Assembly (NCBI RefSeq): GCF_900163815.1
Contig: NZ_FUKO01000013.1
Location: forward strand, 1 to 34,244
Origin: Microbacterium esteraromaticum
GTDB lineage: Bacteria; Actinomycetota; Actinomycetes; Actinomycetales; Microbacteriaceae
Reading direction: 5' to 3'
DNA: 34,244 bases
The position numbers and the translations under genes were made by a program. Of the stretch, positions 14,224-22,486 are shown one piece after another (position 1 is the first letter of the stretch; every line of letters begins with the position of its first letter). The notes beneath the pieces are model-generated. The model was not told where the DNA came from, did no database searches, and saw nothing but the letters and a program-made list of their open reading frames with translations.

Positions 14224-14718
14224 CTAGCGGGTGAGCGCGGCCTCGATCGCTGCGACGACTTCGGGCGAATCCGGCTTCTGCTTGGGACGGAACCGTGTCA
14301 CCGTGCCGTCGGCAGCGATGAGGAACTTCTCGAAGTTCCACTCCACGCGCCCGGCCTTGCCGCCAGCATCCGGCGTCTCCTTGAGCGCCTTGAAGAGGCC
14401 GGTCGCGTTCTTGCCGTTGACCTTCACCTTGTCGTTCACCGGGAAGGTGACGCCATAGGTGGTCGAGCAGAAGTCGAGGATCTTCTCCATCGAGCCCGGT
14501 TCCTGACCCATGAACTGGTTGCACGGGAACCCCACGACGCTGAAGCCCCGATCACCGTACTTGCGCTGCAATTGCTCCAGCTGCTCGTACTGCGGGGTCA
14601 GTCCGCACTTCGACGCGACATTCACCACGAGAACGACCTCGGAACCCAGACCTTCGATGGTCTGCTCGGCTCCGGAGGCGTCGGCAAAAGGAATCTGACG
14701 AATGGCGGAATCAGTCAT
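14224..14718 (-). CDS. Glutathione peroxidase family thiol peroxidase
   Basis: 164 aa. It reduces hydrogen peroxide or lipid peroxides. The catalytic motif N-V-A-S-K-C38-G-L-T is present with Cys in place of selenocysteine. The second motif F-P-C66-N-Q-F and a later W-N-F segment complete the active site; Cys66 could be the resolving residue of a thioredoxin-dependent enzyme. Actinobacteria use mycothiol or thioredoxin, so true glutathione use is doubtful. The ATG at 14718 is chosen because TAAGCT lies seven bases upstream, suggesting a leaderless mRNA. Confidence 0.92.
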   Translation of the reverse strand: MTDSAIRQIPFADASGAEQTIEGLGSEVVLVVNVASKCGLTPQYEQLEQLQRKYGDRGFSVVGFPCNQFMGQEPGSMEKILDFCSTTYGVTFPVNDKVKVNGKNATGLFKALKETPDAGGKAGRVEWNFEKFLIAADGTVTRFRPKQKPDSPEVVAAIEAALTR

Positions 14719-14776
14719 ATTCCACAGCTTAGATCCGTGCAGGCTCAACGCGGCTCAGTCTGGGAGAATGGAGGGG

Positions 14777-15940
14777 ATGACTATTGCTCCAGCCCCTGCC
14801 CGCGCCCTGCGCATCGGCCCGATCGAACTCGACGTGCCGGTTGTTCTCGCCCCCATGGCGGGCATCACCAACACGGCGTTCCGTCGGTTGTGCAGGGAGT
14901 ACGGTGCGGGGCTCTACGTCAGCGAGATGATCACCTCGCGCGCCCTCGTCGAGCGCAACGACATCACCATGCGGCTCATTCAGCACCATGAGAGCGAAAC
15001 ACCGCGCTCTATTCAGCTGTACGGCGTCGACCCGAAGACGATCGCTGAAGCGGTGCGCATCATCGTCGCCGAAGACCGCGCCGATCACATCGACCTCAAT
15101 TTCGGATGCCCGGTTCCCAAGGTCACCCGCAAGGGCGGGGGAGCAGCCCTCCCGTGGAAGATCGGCCTGTTCGCCGACATCGTCGATCAGGCAGTGAAGG
15201 CTGCAGGAGATGTGCCGCTGACGGTCAAGATGCGCAAAGGCATCAACCGCGACCACCTCACGTTCCTCGACGCCGGTCGCGCCGCGGAGGATGCGGGAGC
15301 CGCGGCCGTCGCACTCCATGCCCGCACCGCGAGCGAGTACTACTCCGGGCATGCCGACTGGAGCGCTATCGGCGAGTTGAAGCAGGCGGTCACCAGCATC
15401 CCGGTTCTCGGCAACGGCGACATCTGGTCTGCCGATGATGCCGTGCGGATGATGTCGGAAACCGGATGCGACGGCGTCGTCGTCGGACGCGGATGCCTCG
15501 GACGACCGTGGCTGTTCGGCGAGCTGTCGGCAGCACTCGGCCCCGCCGATGCGCCGCAACCGCCTGCCGTCGACGCGACGCTGGCATTTGTCGCCGAGGC
15601 GTTCCGCCGGCATGCGCACCTGCTCGTCGAGTTCTTCGAGGATGAGGATCGCGGCTGCAAGGACATCCGCAAGCACGTCTCCTGGTATTTCAAGGGGTAT
15701 CCGGTCGGCGGCGAGACCCGTTCTGCCCTCGCCAAGGCCTCCACCCTGCAGGAGATCGATGACCTGCTCGGCACTCTCGGCGATGCGCCGTATCCGGGCG
15801 TCGGCGCCGAGGGCCAGCGCGGAAGGCAGGGCACAGCCAAGCGCACCGCGCTGCCGGAGGGCTGGCTGGAGTCCCGCGACATCGGTGCGGGAATCAGCGA
15901 CATGATGCGCGGCGCAGAGGTCGAGAACAATGGCGGATGA
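14777..15940 (+). CDS. dusB: tRNA-dihydrouridine synthase, DusB-like
   Basis: 387 aa. A FMN-dependent enzyme that reduces uridines in the tRNA D-loop. The N-terminal TIM barrel has A-P-M-A-G-I-T-N, the catalytic Cys in N-F-G-C111-P with the downstream K-G-G-G loop, K-M-R-K-G, H-A-R-T and the FMN-phosphate segment V-V-G-R-G. The C-terminal helical domain is present. The ATG at 14777 follows a GGAGGGG run; an ATG at 14768 is possible. It overlaps the dGTPase gene by 11 bases. Confidence 0.93.
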   Translation: MTIAPAPARALRIGPIELDVPVVLAPMAGITNTAFRRLCREYGAGLYVSEMITSRALVERNDITMRLIQHHESETPRSIQLYGVDPKTIAEAVRIIVAEDRADHIDLNFGCPVPKVTRKGGGAALPWKIGLFADIVDQAVKAAGDVPLTVKMRKGINRDHLTFLDAGRAAEDAGAAAVALHARTASEYYSGHADWSAIGELKQAVTSIPVLGNGDIWSADDAVRMMSETGCDGVVVGRGCLGRPWLFGELSAALGPADAPQPPAVDATLAFVAEAFRRHAHLLVEFFEDEDRGCKDIRKHVSWYFKGYPVGGETRSALAKASTLQEIDDLLGTLGDAPYPGVGAEGQRGRQGTAKRTALPEGWLESRDIGAGISDMMRGAEVENNGG

Positions 15941-17333
15941 CATCTCGTCCGGCGCGGAGTCGCCGCGTCGCCAACTCGTCGACGGCTATCGTGATCACGA
16001 CGCGGAGCGGTTCTTCGAAGAGACCCACCGTTCCGAGCGAGACGACTTCTCGCGCGACCGCGCCCGAGTGCTGCATTCGGCGGCCCTCCGTCGCCTCGCC
16101 GCGAAGACCCAGGTGCTGAGCCCCGCGAGCACCGCAGACTTCGCGCGCAACCGGCTCACGCACTCGCTCGAGGTGGCGCAGGTCGGCCGCGAACTGGCCA
16201 GCGCCCTGGGCGTCTCCGCAGACGTCGTCGACACCGCCTGCCTGAGCCACGACCTCGGGCATCCGCCGTTCGGCCACAACGGCGAGCGAGCGCTGAACGA
16301 CTGGGCGGAGCACATCGGCGGCTTCGAGGGCAACGCGCAGTCGCTGCGCATTCTCACCCGCCTCGAGGCGAAGGTGATCGACGATCACGAGCATTCCGTC
16401 GGGCTCAACCTCACCCGGGCGACGCTCGATGCCACGTGCAAGTATCCGTGGACGGTCGACAGTCCCGTCCCCGATCCCGGCGGTCGCTTGAAATTCGGGG
16501 TGTACCCCGAAGATGAAGCAGTGTTCCGGTGGATGCGCGACGGTGCCCCAGGCCGGCTGCGCTGCATCGAAGCCGAGATCATGGACCTTTCCGACGACAT
16601 CGGCTACTCCGTGCACGACTTCGAAGACGCCATCGTCAACGGCTACGTCAATGTCGCGCAACTCTCCGCACCGAGCGAACACGACGCGCTCATCAGCAGG
16701 ATCCAGCAGTGGGTCGGCTATGACTTCACCCGCGATGAGCTCGATGACGCGCTGTATCGGCTGACCTGTCAGCCGATGTGGCTGATGTCATTCGACCGCT
16801 CGCGGCGAGATCTGGCACGCCTGAAGAACCTCACCAGCGATCTCATCGGGCGCTTCGCCCGGGCATCCGTCGCCGCGACCAGAGACGCCTATCCGGGGCC
16901 GAGGCTGGCGCGCTACAGCGCGCACGTCGTCGTACCGAGGGTGGTCGAGGCCGAGATCGCGGTGCTCAAGGGCATCATGGGCCAGGCCATCGTGACGATC
17001 GAAGCGCGCAAGGGCGTCTACAAGGAGCAGCGTCGGGTGCTCACTCGACTGGCCGATGCGCTGTGGTCGACCGATGCGCTCTGGTCGGCCGGCGCCGATG
17101 TGCTCGAACCCGCCTTCTCTGCCGACTTCACCGCCGCGACGAACGATGCCGAGCGCGCCCGCGTTGTCGTCGATCAGGTCGCCAGTCTGACCGACCAGAC
17201 CGCAGTCGACTGGCACAATCGCCTCGTCGGCGAGATCGATCCCGCCGAGGTGGGCATCTGGTCTCCGCGTCATGCACGCCCAGGAGCGCACCGTCGCCCC
17301 GAACCTCAGGTGGTAGTCGAAGGAGCGGTCTGA
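15930..17333 (+). CDS. dgt: dGTP triphosphohydrolase (HD domain)
   Basis: 467 aa. It hydrolyses dNTPs to nucleosides and triphosphate and so influences DNA precursor pools. The HD metal site is visible as R-x-x-H78-S-L, H107-D108-L-G-H-P-P-F-G-H116 and a later D-D-I-G-Y-S-x-H-D-x-E-D. It lies between dus and dnaG with overlaps on both sides (11 bases, then TGATG), which suggests one transcript and a link to replication. The substrate is inferred from the family. Confidence 0.92.
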   Translation: MADDISSGAESPRRQLVDGYRDHDAERFFEETHRSERDDFSRDRARVLHSAALRRLAAKTQVLSPASTADFARNRLTHSLEVAQVGRELASALGVSADVVDTACLSHDLGHPPFGHNGERALNDWAEHIGGFEGNAQSLRILTRLEAKVIDDHEHSVGLNLTRATLDATCKYPWTVDSPVPDPGGRLKFGVYPEDEAVFRWMRDGAPGRLRCIEAEIMDLSDDIGYSVHDFEDAIVNGYVNVAQLSAPSEHDALISRIQQWVGYDFTRDELDDALYRLTCQPMWLMSFDRSRRDLARLKNLTSDLIGRFARASVAATRDAYPGPRLARYSAHVVVPRVVEAEIAVLKGIMGQAIVTIEARKGVYKEQRRVLTRLADALWSTDALWSAGADVLEPAFSADFTAATNDAERARVVVDQVASLTDQTAVDWHNRLVGEIDPAEVGIWSPRHARPGAHRRPEPQVVVEGAV

Positions 17334-19192
17334 TGGCCCGCATCCTCCAGGCAGATGTCGAAGAGGTGAAGTCGCGTACCAACATCGCCGACATCGTCGG
17401 CGAGCGGGTCGCGCTGAAGTCCGCCGGGGTCGGGTCGTTGAAGGGGCTGTGCCCGTTTCACGACGAGAAGAGTCCGAGCTTTCACGTGCGCCCGCAGGTG
17501 GGGTATTACCACTGCTTCGGATGCGGGGCATCCGGTGACGTCTATTCCTTCCTGCGCGAACTCGATCACGTCAGCTTCACCGAGGCCGTCGAGCGGCTCG
17601 CCGGGCGCGCGGGGTACACACTGCACTATGAAGACGGCGGCCCTGCTCCCGAGACGAGCGGACGCAGTCGGCTTTATGCGGCGAACACCGCTGCGGCAGA
17701 GTACTTCCGCACGCAGCTGCTCAGCGCGGAGGCCGAGAGCGCCCGGCGCTTTCTGGGCGAGCGCGGTTTCGACGCCGGCGCTGCCGCGCACTTCGGCGTC
17801 GGCTATGCGCCGCGCGGATGGGACCACCTGCTCAAAGCGCTCACGGCGCAGGGATTCTCTCGCGATGAGCTCAGCGCAGCGGGCCTCGTCTCGACCGGGC
17901 AGCGCGGCGTGTACGACCGGTTCCGCGGTCGCGCCGTGTGGCCGATTCGCGACATCACCGGCCAGACGATCGGGTTCGGCGCGCGCAAGCTCTATGACGA
18001 CGACCAGGGCCCGAAGTACCTCAACACGCCTGAAACGCCCATCTACAAGAAGGCGCAGGTGCTGTACGGTCTCGACCTCGCCAAACGCGACATCGCACGG
18101 GGAGAGCAGCGCCGCGCAGTGATCGTGGAGGGCTACACCGATGTGATGGCCTGCCATCTCGCCGGCGTCACGACGGCGATCGCCACCTGCGGCACCGCGT
18201 TCGGCCCCGAGCACATCAAGGTGCTGCGCCGGGTCATGGGCGACGATTCCGCCGCAGGTGAGGTCGTCTTCACGTTCGATGGCGACGAAGCCGGCCAGAA
18301 GGCCGCCCTGCGCGCATTCTCAGAGGATTCCCGCTTCACCGCGCAGACCTTCGTCGCGGTCGCACCGGACGGGCTCGACCCGTGCGATCTGCGGCTGCAG
18401 CGCGGAGACGCGGCCGTGCGCGGGCTGATGGATGCCAAGGTGCCCATGTTCGAATTCGCCATCGACCGCAAGCTCGCGGGCTATGATCTCGCCACCGTCG
18501 AGGGGCAGGTGGGGGCACTGCGTGCCGCGGCGCCGATCGTTGCCGAGATTCGCGACGAGCTCCTGCGCCCCGGATATGAGCGCGTGCTGGCGCGCCGTCT
18601 GGGCATGGATCCGACAGCGGTGCGGCAGCAGGTGCAGCGTGCGGCCAGGGGCAGCGCTGCCGGAGCGAAACACGAGGAGCAGCATCCGCATGGTGCACCG
18701 GCCGCCGACCAGGAGGTCAGCACCCGCGTTCGCCTGGCCGACCTGCCTCGATCGGCGGAAGTCGCGCTGGAGCGCGATTCACTGATGGGCGTACTGCAGT
18801 ACGGGCATCGCGTCGAGCCGGAGCTTCTGCAGCGCGCGCTTGCCGAGCCGTTCCGCAGCCCGGCACTGGAGGCTGTGCGCGAATCCGTCGCATCCGTCGC
18901 CGACCGCACGCGGGTCGGATGGGCGACGTCGGCAGCGGATGCCGTGCGCGAGCCCTACCGCGCTCTGGCCGGAGAGCTGCTGATGATGCCGTTCCCTGCT
19001 CGCGACGAGGCGGGGGCCGTGGCATCCGCTACTGATCTCTGTCGACGACTGATCGTGCGCGGAATCGAGCGCGAGAAGAACGAACTGCTGGGCGCCGTGC
19101 AGCGGGTTCCGGCGGACTCCGACGGCGGTCGAGCGCTGCGCATGCGACTGCGCGATATCGATGTGGAGCGGATGCGCTTCGCCGAGTCATAA
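17333..19192 (+). CDS. dnaG: DNA primase DnaG
   Basis: 619 aa. It synthesises RNA primers at the replication fork. The N-terminal zinc finger is C40-P-F-H43 and C61-F-G-C64. The catalytic core and TOPRIM fold follow, with V-I-V-E-G-Y-T-D at 263-270 and the metal-binding D316-G-D-E. The C-terminal helicase-interaction region is divergent but present. The ATG overlaps the dgt stop (TGATG). The reading frame is open far upstream, but that part is a shadow of dgt. Confidence 0.97.
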   Translation: MARILQADVEEVKSRTNIADIVGERVALKSAGVGSLKGLCPFHDEKSPSFHVRPQVGYYHCFGCGASGDVYSFLRELDHVSFTEAVERLAGRAGYTLHYEDGGPAPETSGRSRLYAANTAAAEYFRTQLLSAEAESARRFLGERGFDAGAAAHFGVGYAPRGWDHLLKALTAQGFSRDELSAAGLVSTGQRGVYDRFRGRAVWPIRDITGQTIGFGARKLYDDDQGPKYLNTPETPIYKKAQVLYGLDLAKRDIARGEQRRAVIVEGYTDVMACHLAGVTTAIATCGTAFGPEHIKVLRRVMGDDSAAGEVVFTFDGDEAGQKAALRAFSEDSRFTAQTFVAVAPDGLDPCDLRLQRGDAAVRGLMDAKVPMFEFAIDRKLAGYDLATVEGQVGALRAAAPIVAEIRDELLRPGYERVLARRLGMDPTAVRQQVQRAARGSAAGAKHEEQHPHGAPAADQEVSTRVRLADLPRSAEVALERDSLMGVLQYGHRVEPELLQRALAEPFRSPALEAVRESVASVADRTRVGWATSAADAVREPYRALAGELLMMPFPARDEAGAVASATDLCRRLIVRGIEREKNELLGAVQRVPADSDGGRALRMRLRDIDVERMRFAES

Positions 19193-19226
19193 CCGCGGTC
19201 GGGCCGGGAGCAGGCAGGATGGAAGC

Positions 19227-19994
19227 ATGCCTTCCGCCACCGACGCCGCCATCGACTGCTCTGATCTGGTCATCGACCGGATCGGACACGGCGGCGTGAC
19301 GCGGGCCATCGACGGCGTGACCTTCCTGGTGCGGCCGGGCGAGCTGCTCTGCATCGGCGGACCGACGGGTTCGGGCAAGTCGACGCTGGTCACCGCTCTC
19401 GCCGGCATGGGCGACGCGTCGCTGAAGGTTGCGGGCGGGCGTGCCGATGTCTGCGGTGTCAACATCCGCAAACCAGGGCGCAAACGGCGAGTGCTGACAG
19501 CGTTGAGCGGCTACGTCGCGCAGGCGGCCGGAGCGCATCTGCCGCCGCGACTGACAGTGGGCGAGGTGATCGGAGAGCCGATCACCTCACGCGAGAAGAA
19601 GGTGAACAGCCGGGCGCTGGCGTTCCGTGTCGCCTCGCTGCTGGATGAGCTGCATCTGCCGCTGGGAGCGGCGACCAAATTCCCTTACGAGCTCAGCGCC
19701 GGGATGCGTCAGCGGGTGGCGATCGCACGCGCCCTCGTCCTGGAGCCGCGCGTGCTGATCGCCGATGAGCCACTCGCCAACCTCGATCTGGAGGTGCGCC
19801 CGGTCGTGTTCGACGCGATCACCCGACGCCGCACCGAGGGGTCGATGGCAGCGCTGCTGGTGACCAACGACGCGGCCTTCATCCGCGAACTCAACGCCGA
19901 GGCGCTTCTGCTGCGCACGGGCCATGTCGTGGCCAGGGGCATCGGAAAAGACCTCATCTGGGCCCCCAATGCGGAAGCCGATTCACTGGGCTGA
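19227..19994 (+). CDS. Stand-alone ABC transporter ATP-binding protein
   Basis: 255 aa and a single ATPase domain: Walker A G-P-T-G-S-G-K-S at 45-52, a Q-loop around residue 99, signature L-S-A-G-M at 156-160 (a variant of LSGGQ), Walker B V-L-I-A-D-E at 176-181 and D-loop A-N-L-D. The usual H-loop His appears replaced in L-L-V-T-N-D. No permease is adjacent, so its partner must be elsewhere or it has a non-transport role. The substrate is unknown. GGA lies before the ATG at 19227. Confidence 0.85.
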   Translation: MPSATDAAIDCSDLVIDRIGHGGVTRAIDGVTFLVRPGELLCIGGPTGSGKSTLVTALAGMGDASLKVAGGRADVCGVNIRKPGRKRRVLTALSGYVAQAAGAHLPPRLTVGEVIGEPITSREKKVNSRALAFRVASLLDELHLPLGAATKFPYELSAGMRQRVAIARALVLEPRVLIADEPLANLDLEVRPVVFDAITRRRTEGSMAALLVTNDAAFIRELNAEALLLRTGHVVARGIGKDLIWAPNAEADSLG

Positions 19995-20022
19995 GCGCGC
20001 CACGCCCGGGACGTCGCTCGTG

Positions 20023-20052
20023 TTCGAACCCCGCGCAGGTCTTTGCTAAGCT
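20023..20052 (+). promoter_or_regulatory. tRNA-Asn promoter
   Basis: TTCGAA (20023-20028) and TAAGCT (20047-20052) have an 18-base spacer and sit about 28 bases before the tRNA. Confidence 0.4.
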
Positions 20053-20080
20053 GGACGAGTTGCCCGCTCAGCGTGCACAT

Positions 20081-20153
20081 TCCCCTGTAGCTCAATTGGC
20101 AGAGCAGCCGACTGTTAATCGGCAGGTTGTTGGTTCGAGTCCAACCGGGGGAG
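20081..20153 (+). tRNA. tRNA-Asn (anticodon GTT)
   Basis: It folds as a full cloverleaf: acceptor TCCCCTG/CGGGGGA, D-arm with AGCTCAATTGGCAGAGC, anticodon stem GCCGA/TCGGC with anticodon GTT, and T-arm GTTGG-TTCGAGT-CCAAC. The discriminator is G, and CCA is not encoded. Confidence 0.95.
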
Positions 20154-20160
20154 CGAACAC

Positions 20161-20196
20161 GAAGGAAGCCCCGTCCACATGGACGGGGCTTCCTTC
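20161..20196. terminator. Bidirectional terminator between tRNA-Asn and ddh
   Basis: Perfect 16-base arms (GAAGGAAGCCCCGTCC and its complement) with a four-base loop ACAT. It is placed to stop both the tRNA and the converging dehydrogenase operon. Confidence 0.85.
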
Positions 20197-20215
20197 GTTA
20201 ACCGAGAGAAGCGGG

Positions 20216-21202
20216 TCAGAGGAGGTCGGCGCGCAGCTGCGCTGGAGACTTCGGCGAGAGCAGGCCGGGGGCGACGTCGAAGGGGGTCTTCGCGCCATGG
20301 TCGCCGGATGCTGCCAGGCGGGCTGCAGCGCGGGCATAGGCGACGAGCACGCTGGCGGTGAACTCCGGGTTGGACTCCAGCGCAAGGCGGAACTCGACCG
20401 TCTGCTCGGTGTTCGCCGACGTGGTGCCGCTGCGGATCACGAATCCGCCGTGCGGGACACCCGCATGATCGCGTGCGAGCTCTTCAGCGGAGATGAACTG
20501 CACCGTGGTGTCGTACGGCTCGAAATAGTCGGGCATCGTCACGATGGCCTCGCGGACAGCATCCGCATCGGCACCCTCGTCGAGCACCACGAAGCACTCG
20601 CGGGTGTGCTTCTCGCGCGTACTGAGCTCGGGCAGATCACCGGCGCGCACCTGAGCGATCGCGTTCTCTGACGGGATCGTGTACTGCACGCCAGCGGCGA
20701 CGCCGGGAACGCGGCGCACAGCATCCGAATGACCCTGGCTGAGCCCCCGTCCCCAGAATGTGTACGTCTCGCCCTGCGGCAGAATCGCCTCGCCATACAG
20801 ACGCTGCAGCGAGAACAGACCCGGATCCCACCCCGTCGAGATGATCGCCGTCGTGCCCGCCGCGCGGGCGGCGGCATCGACGGCAGCGAAGTGCTCGGGG
20901 ATGCGGGCGTGCGTGTCGAAGCTGTCGACGATGGTGAAAGCGGATGCCATCGCCGGGCTCTGCTCGGGAAGATCGCTCTTGGAACCGCCGCAGAGCACGA
21001 GCACGTCGATGTCTGCGCGCATCGCCTCGAGATCGTCCACGGCACGCACCGAGACATCGGAGGAGACAGTGGTGACGGATGCCGGGTCGCGGCGCGTGAA
21101 GACGCCGACGAGCTGCATATCGGGGTTCAGACCCACCGACCGCTCGACGCCTCGTCCCAGGTTGCCGTAGCCGACGATGCCGATGCGGATCGGTGTGTCC
21201 AT
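20216..21202 (-). CDS. ddh: meso-Diaminopimelate D-dehydrogenase
   Basis: 328 aa. An NADPH-dependent enzyme that makes meso-diaminopimelate in one step for lysine and cell-wall synthesis. The Rossmann motif is G-I-V-G-Y-G-N-L-G-R-G at 8-18, followed by C-G-G-S-K-S-D and the substrate region S-T-G-W-D-P-G, W-G-R-G-L-S-Q-G-H-S-D-A, V-P-H-G-G-F-V. Full family length. The AAAGGG site lies before the ATG. It sits 22 bases downstream of a lipoprotein gene and probably shares its transcript. Confidence 0.95.
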   Translation of the reverse strand: MDTPIRIGIVGYGNLGRGVERSVGLNPDMQLVGVFTRRDPASVTTVSSDVSVRAVDDLEAMRADIDVLVLCGGSKSDLPEQSPAMASAFTIVDSFDTHARIPEHFAAVDAAARAAGTTAIISTGWDPGLFSLQRLYGEAILPQGETYTFWGRGLSQGHSDAVRRVPGVAAGVQYTIPSENAIAQVRAGDLPELSTREKHTRECFVVLDEGADADAVREAIVTMPDYFEPYDTTVQFISAEELARDHAGVPHGGFVIRSGTTSANTEQTVEFRLALESNPEFTASVLVAYARAAARLAASGDHGAKTPFDVAPGLLSPKSPAQLRADLL

Positions 21203-21224
21203 GGTTTCTGCCCTTTCGCGTGGA

Positions 21225-21749
21225 TCAGATCTTGGCGTTCTTCATCGACGCGTCGAGCGAACCGCCGGCGCCGTCGATGATGATGCACTGCACGACCCGG
21301 TCGCCGAGTTCCTTCCAGGTCTGCGCCGTCGGCTCGAGCCAGCGGATGTCGAGCGACGACTCCTCCCACGGCACGCCCACGTAGGTCTCGAACTCGGGAA
21401 TGCAGTTGTCGCGCACCGCATCTTCGATGACCGCAGCATCCGGGAAGTCGTCGCCATCGAGGTCGAACTCGTAGTAGACCTCTTCATCGTGCGGGGTGTC
21501 GCAGGCGACGACGTCCGTGGCCTGCACCTCGCCTTCGCTGTCGCTGAGCTTGCAGTCGCCGACCTTGAGGTTGAAGATGTCGATGTTCTGTGCGTCTTCG
21601 ACCTGGCCGGAGTCGTCGCGCTTGGCATCGCCGCCGCTGCCGCCGCTGCCGATCACGCTCGAAACCATGCTGCAGCCGGTCAGTGCCAGCGAAAGAGCCA
21701 GGGCGGCTCCGGTCAGAGCAACTCCGCGACGGATACGCGTAGACGACAT
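21225..21749 (-). CDS. Septum-formation-family-like lipoprotein
   Basis: 174 aa. The lipoprotein signal ends L-T-G-C at about residue 25, followed by a Gly/Ser linker. The mature domain (G-D-C, then V-x-C-x-x-P-H-D-E-E-V-Y-Y) has the cysteine and P-H-x-x-E pattern of actinobacterial septum-formation (PF13845-like) proteins; this assignment is from memory. The ATG at 21749 is chosen because GAGGAG is eight bases upstream. It precedes ddh, which suggests an envelope-related operon. Confidence 0.75.
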   Translation of the reverse strand: MSSTRIRRGVALTGAALALSLALTGCSMVSSVIGSGGSGGDAKRDDSGQVEDAQNIDIFNLKVGDCKLSDSEGEVQATDVVACDTPHDEEVYYEFDLDGDDFPDAAVIEDAVRDNCIPEFETYVGVPWEESSLDIRWLEPTAQTWKELGDRVVQCIIIDGAGGSLDASMKNAKI

Positions 21750-21876
21750 GTGGTGCACTCCTCAGTGAAGGGATGAGAAAAGGGAAGGAAGAGAAGGCGA
21801 CGGAACGCTGCGCGTCGCCTCCCACATCGTAATGACCGTGGGCCGTGCGCGGCAAGTCGAGATCATCGCGGGGAGG

Positions 21877-22443
21877 TCAGCTCTCGAAGCCGTCGACACC
21901 GGGCATCCAGCAGGCATCGCCGCGCGTCCAGCTGCGCTTGCGGGCGATCTTCTGGGCGGTCTTCCAATCGCTGTCTGAAAGCCGATCGATGTACAGGATG
22001 CCGTCGAGGTGATCGAACTCGTGCTGCATGATGCGCGCGCGCCACCCATCGACCTCGATGTGCACAGACGCGCCGGTGAGATCGGTGCCGGTGACCACGA
22101 CCCGCTCCGAGCGGCGCAGCGGGAACCGCTCGCCGGGGAACGACAGGCAACCCTCTGACTCGTCATCCTCGTCCGGGCTGCCCGGTTCAGGAGGCGTCAT
22201 CCACAGGACGGGATTGATGATCTCTCCGCGCCACGGCTGCTGGTCGTCGTCGACATACGAGTACACGAAGATGCGCAGCGAGACTCCCACCTGTGGCGCG
22301 GCGAGACCGACACCGGGCGCGAGATCCATCGTCTCGTACATGTCGGCGACGAGGCCGCGGACCTCATCGGTGACCTCCGTCACCTCGGTCGCCACGGAGT
22401 GAAGAACAGGATCGCCCATGATTCGGATCGGAAGAACAGCCAC
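21877..22443 (-). CDS. def: Peptide deformylase
   Basis: 188 aa. It removes the formyl group from new proteins. All three motifs are present: G-V-G-L-A-A-P-Q (44-51), E-G-C99-L-S-F-P-G and Q-H141-E-F-D-H145, which supply the metal ligands and catalytic Glu. The acidic insert before the second motif (P-D-E-D-D-E-S) resembles other actinobacterial forms. The GTG start at 22443 follows TAGTGT by six bases on the minus strand, so it is probably leaderless. Confidence 0.95.
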   Translation of the reverse strand: MAVLPIRIMGDPVLHSVATEVTEVTDEVRGLVADMYETMDLAPGVGLAAPQVGVSLRIFVYSYVDDDQQPWRGEIINPVLWMTPPEPGSPDEDDESEGCLSFPGERFPLRRSERVVVTGTDLTGASVHIEVDGWRARIMQHEFDHLDGILYIDRLSDSDWKTAQKIARKRSWTRGDACWMPGVDGFES

Positions 22444-22486
22444 GCCACAACACTACTGGGCGCCCGGTGGCAGGTATGGTGAGACG
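22444..22486. promoter_or_regulatory. Compact divergent leaderless promoters (def / membrane gene)
   Basis: Only 43 bases separate the two start codons. The def -10 box is TAGTGT on the minus strand (22450-22455), and the other gene's -10 is TATGGT (22475-22480). Each lies six bases before a GTG start, so the two promoters must share or overlap their -35 regions. Confidence 0.5.

Noticed and set aside
14729..15943. 404-codon minus-strand frame opposite dusB
   Set aside because: A GC-rich antisense shadow with no family features; dusB on the plus strand has all family motifs.
16778..17332. N-terminal extension of DNA primase
   Set aside because: The frame is open but lies inside dgt. The conserved primase N-terminus begins at the ATG at 17333.
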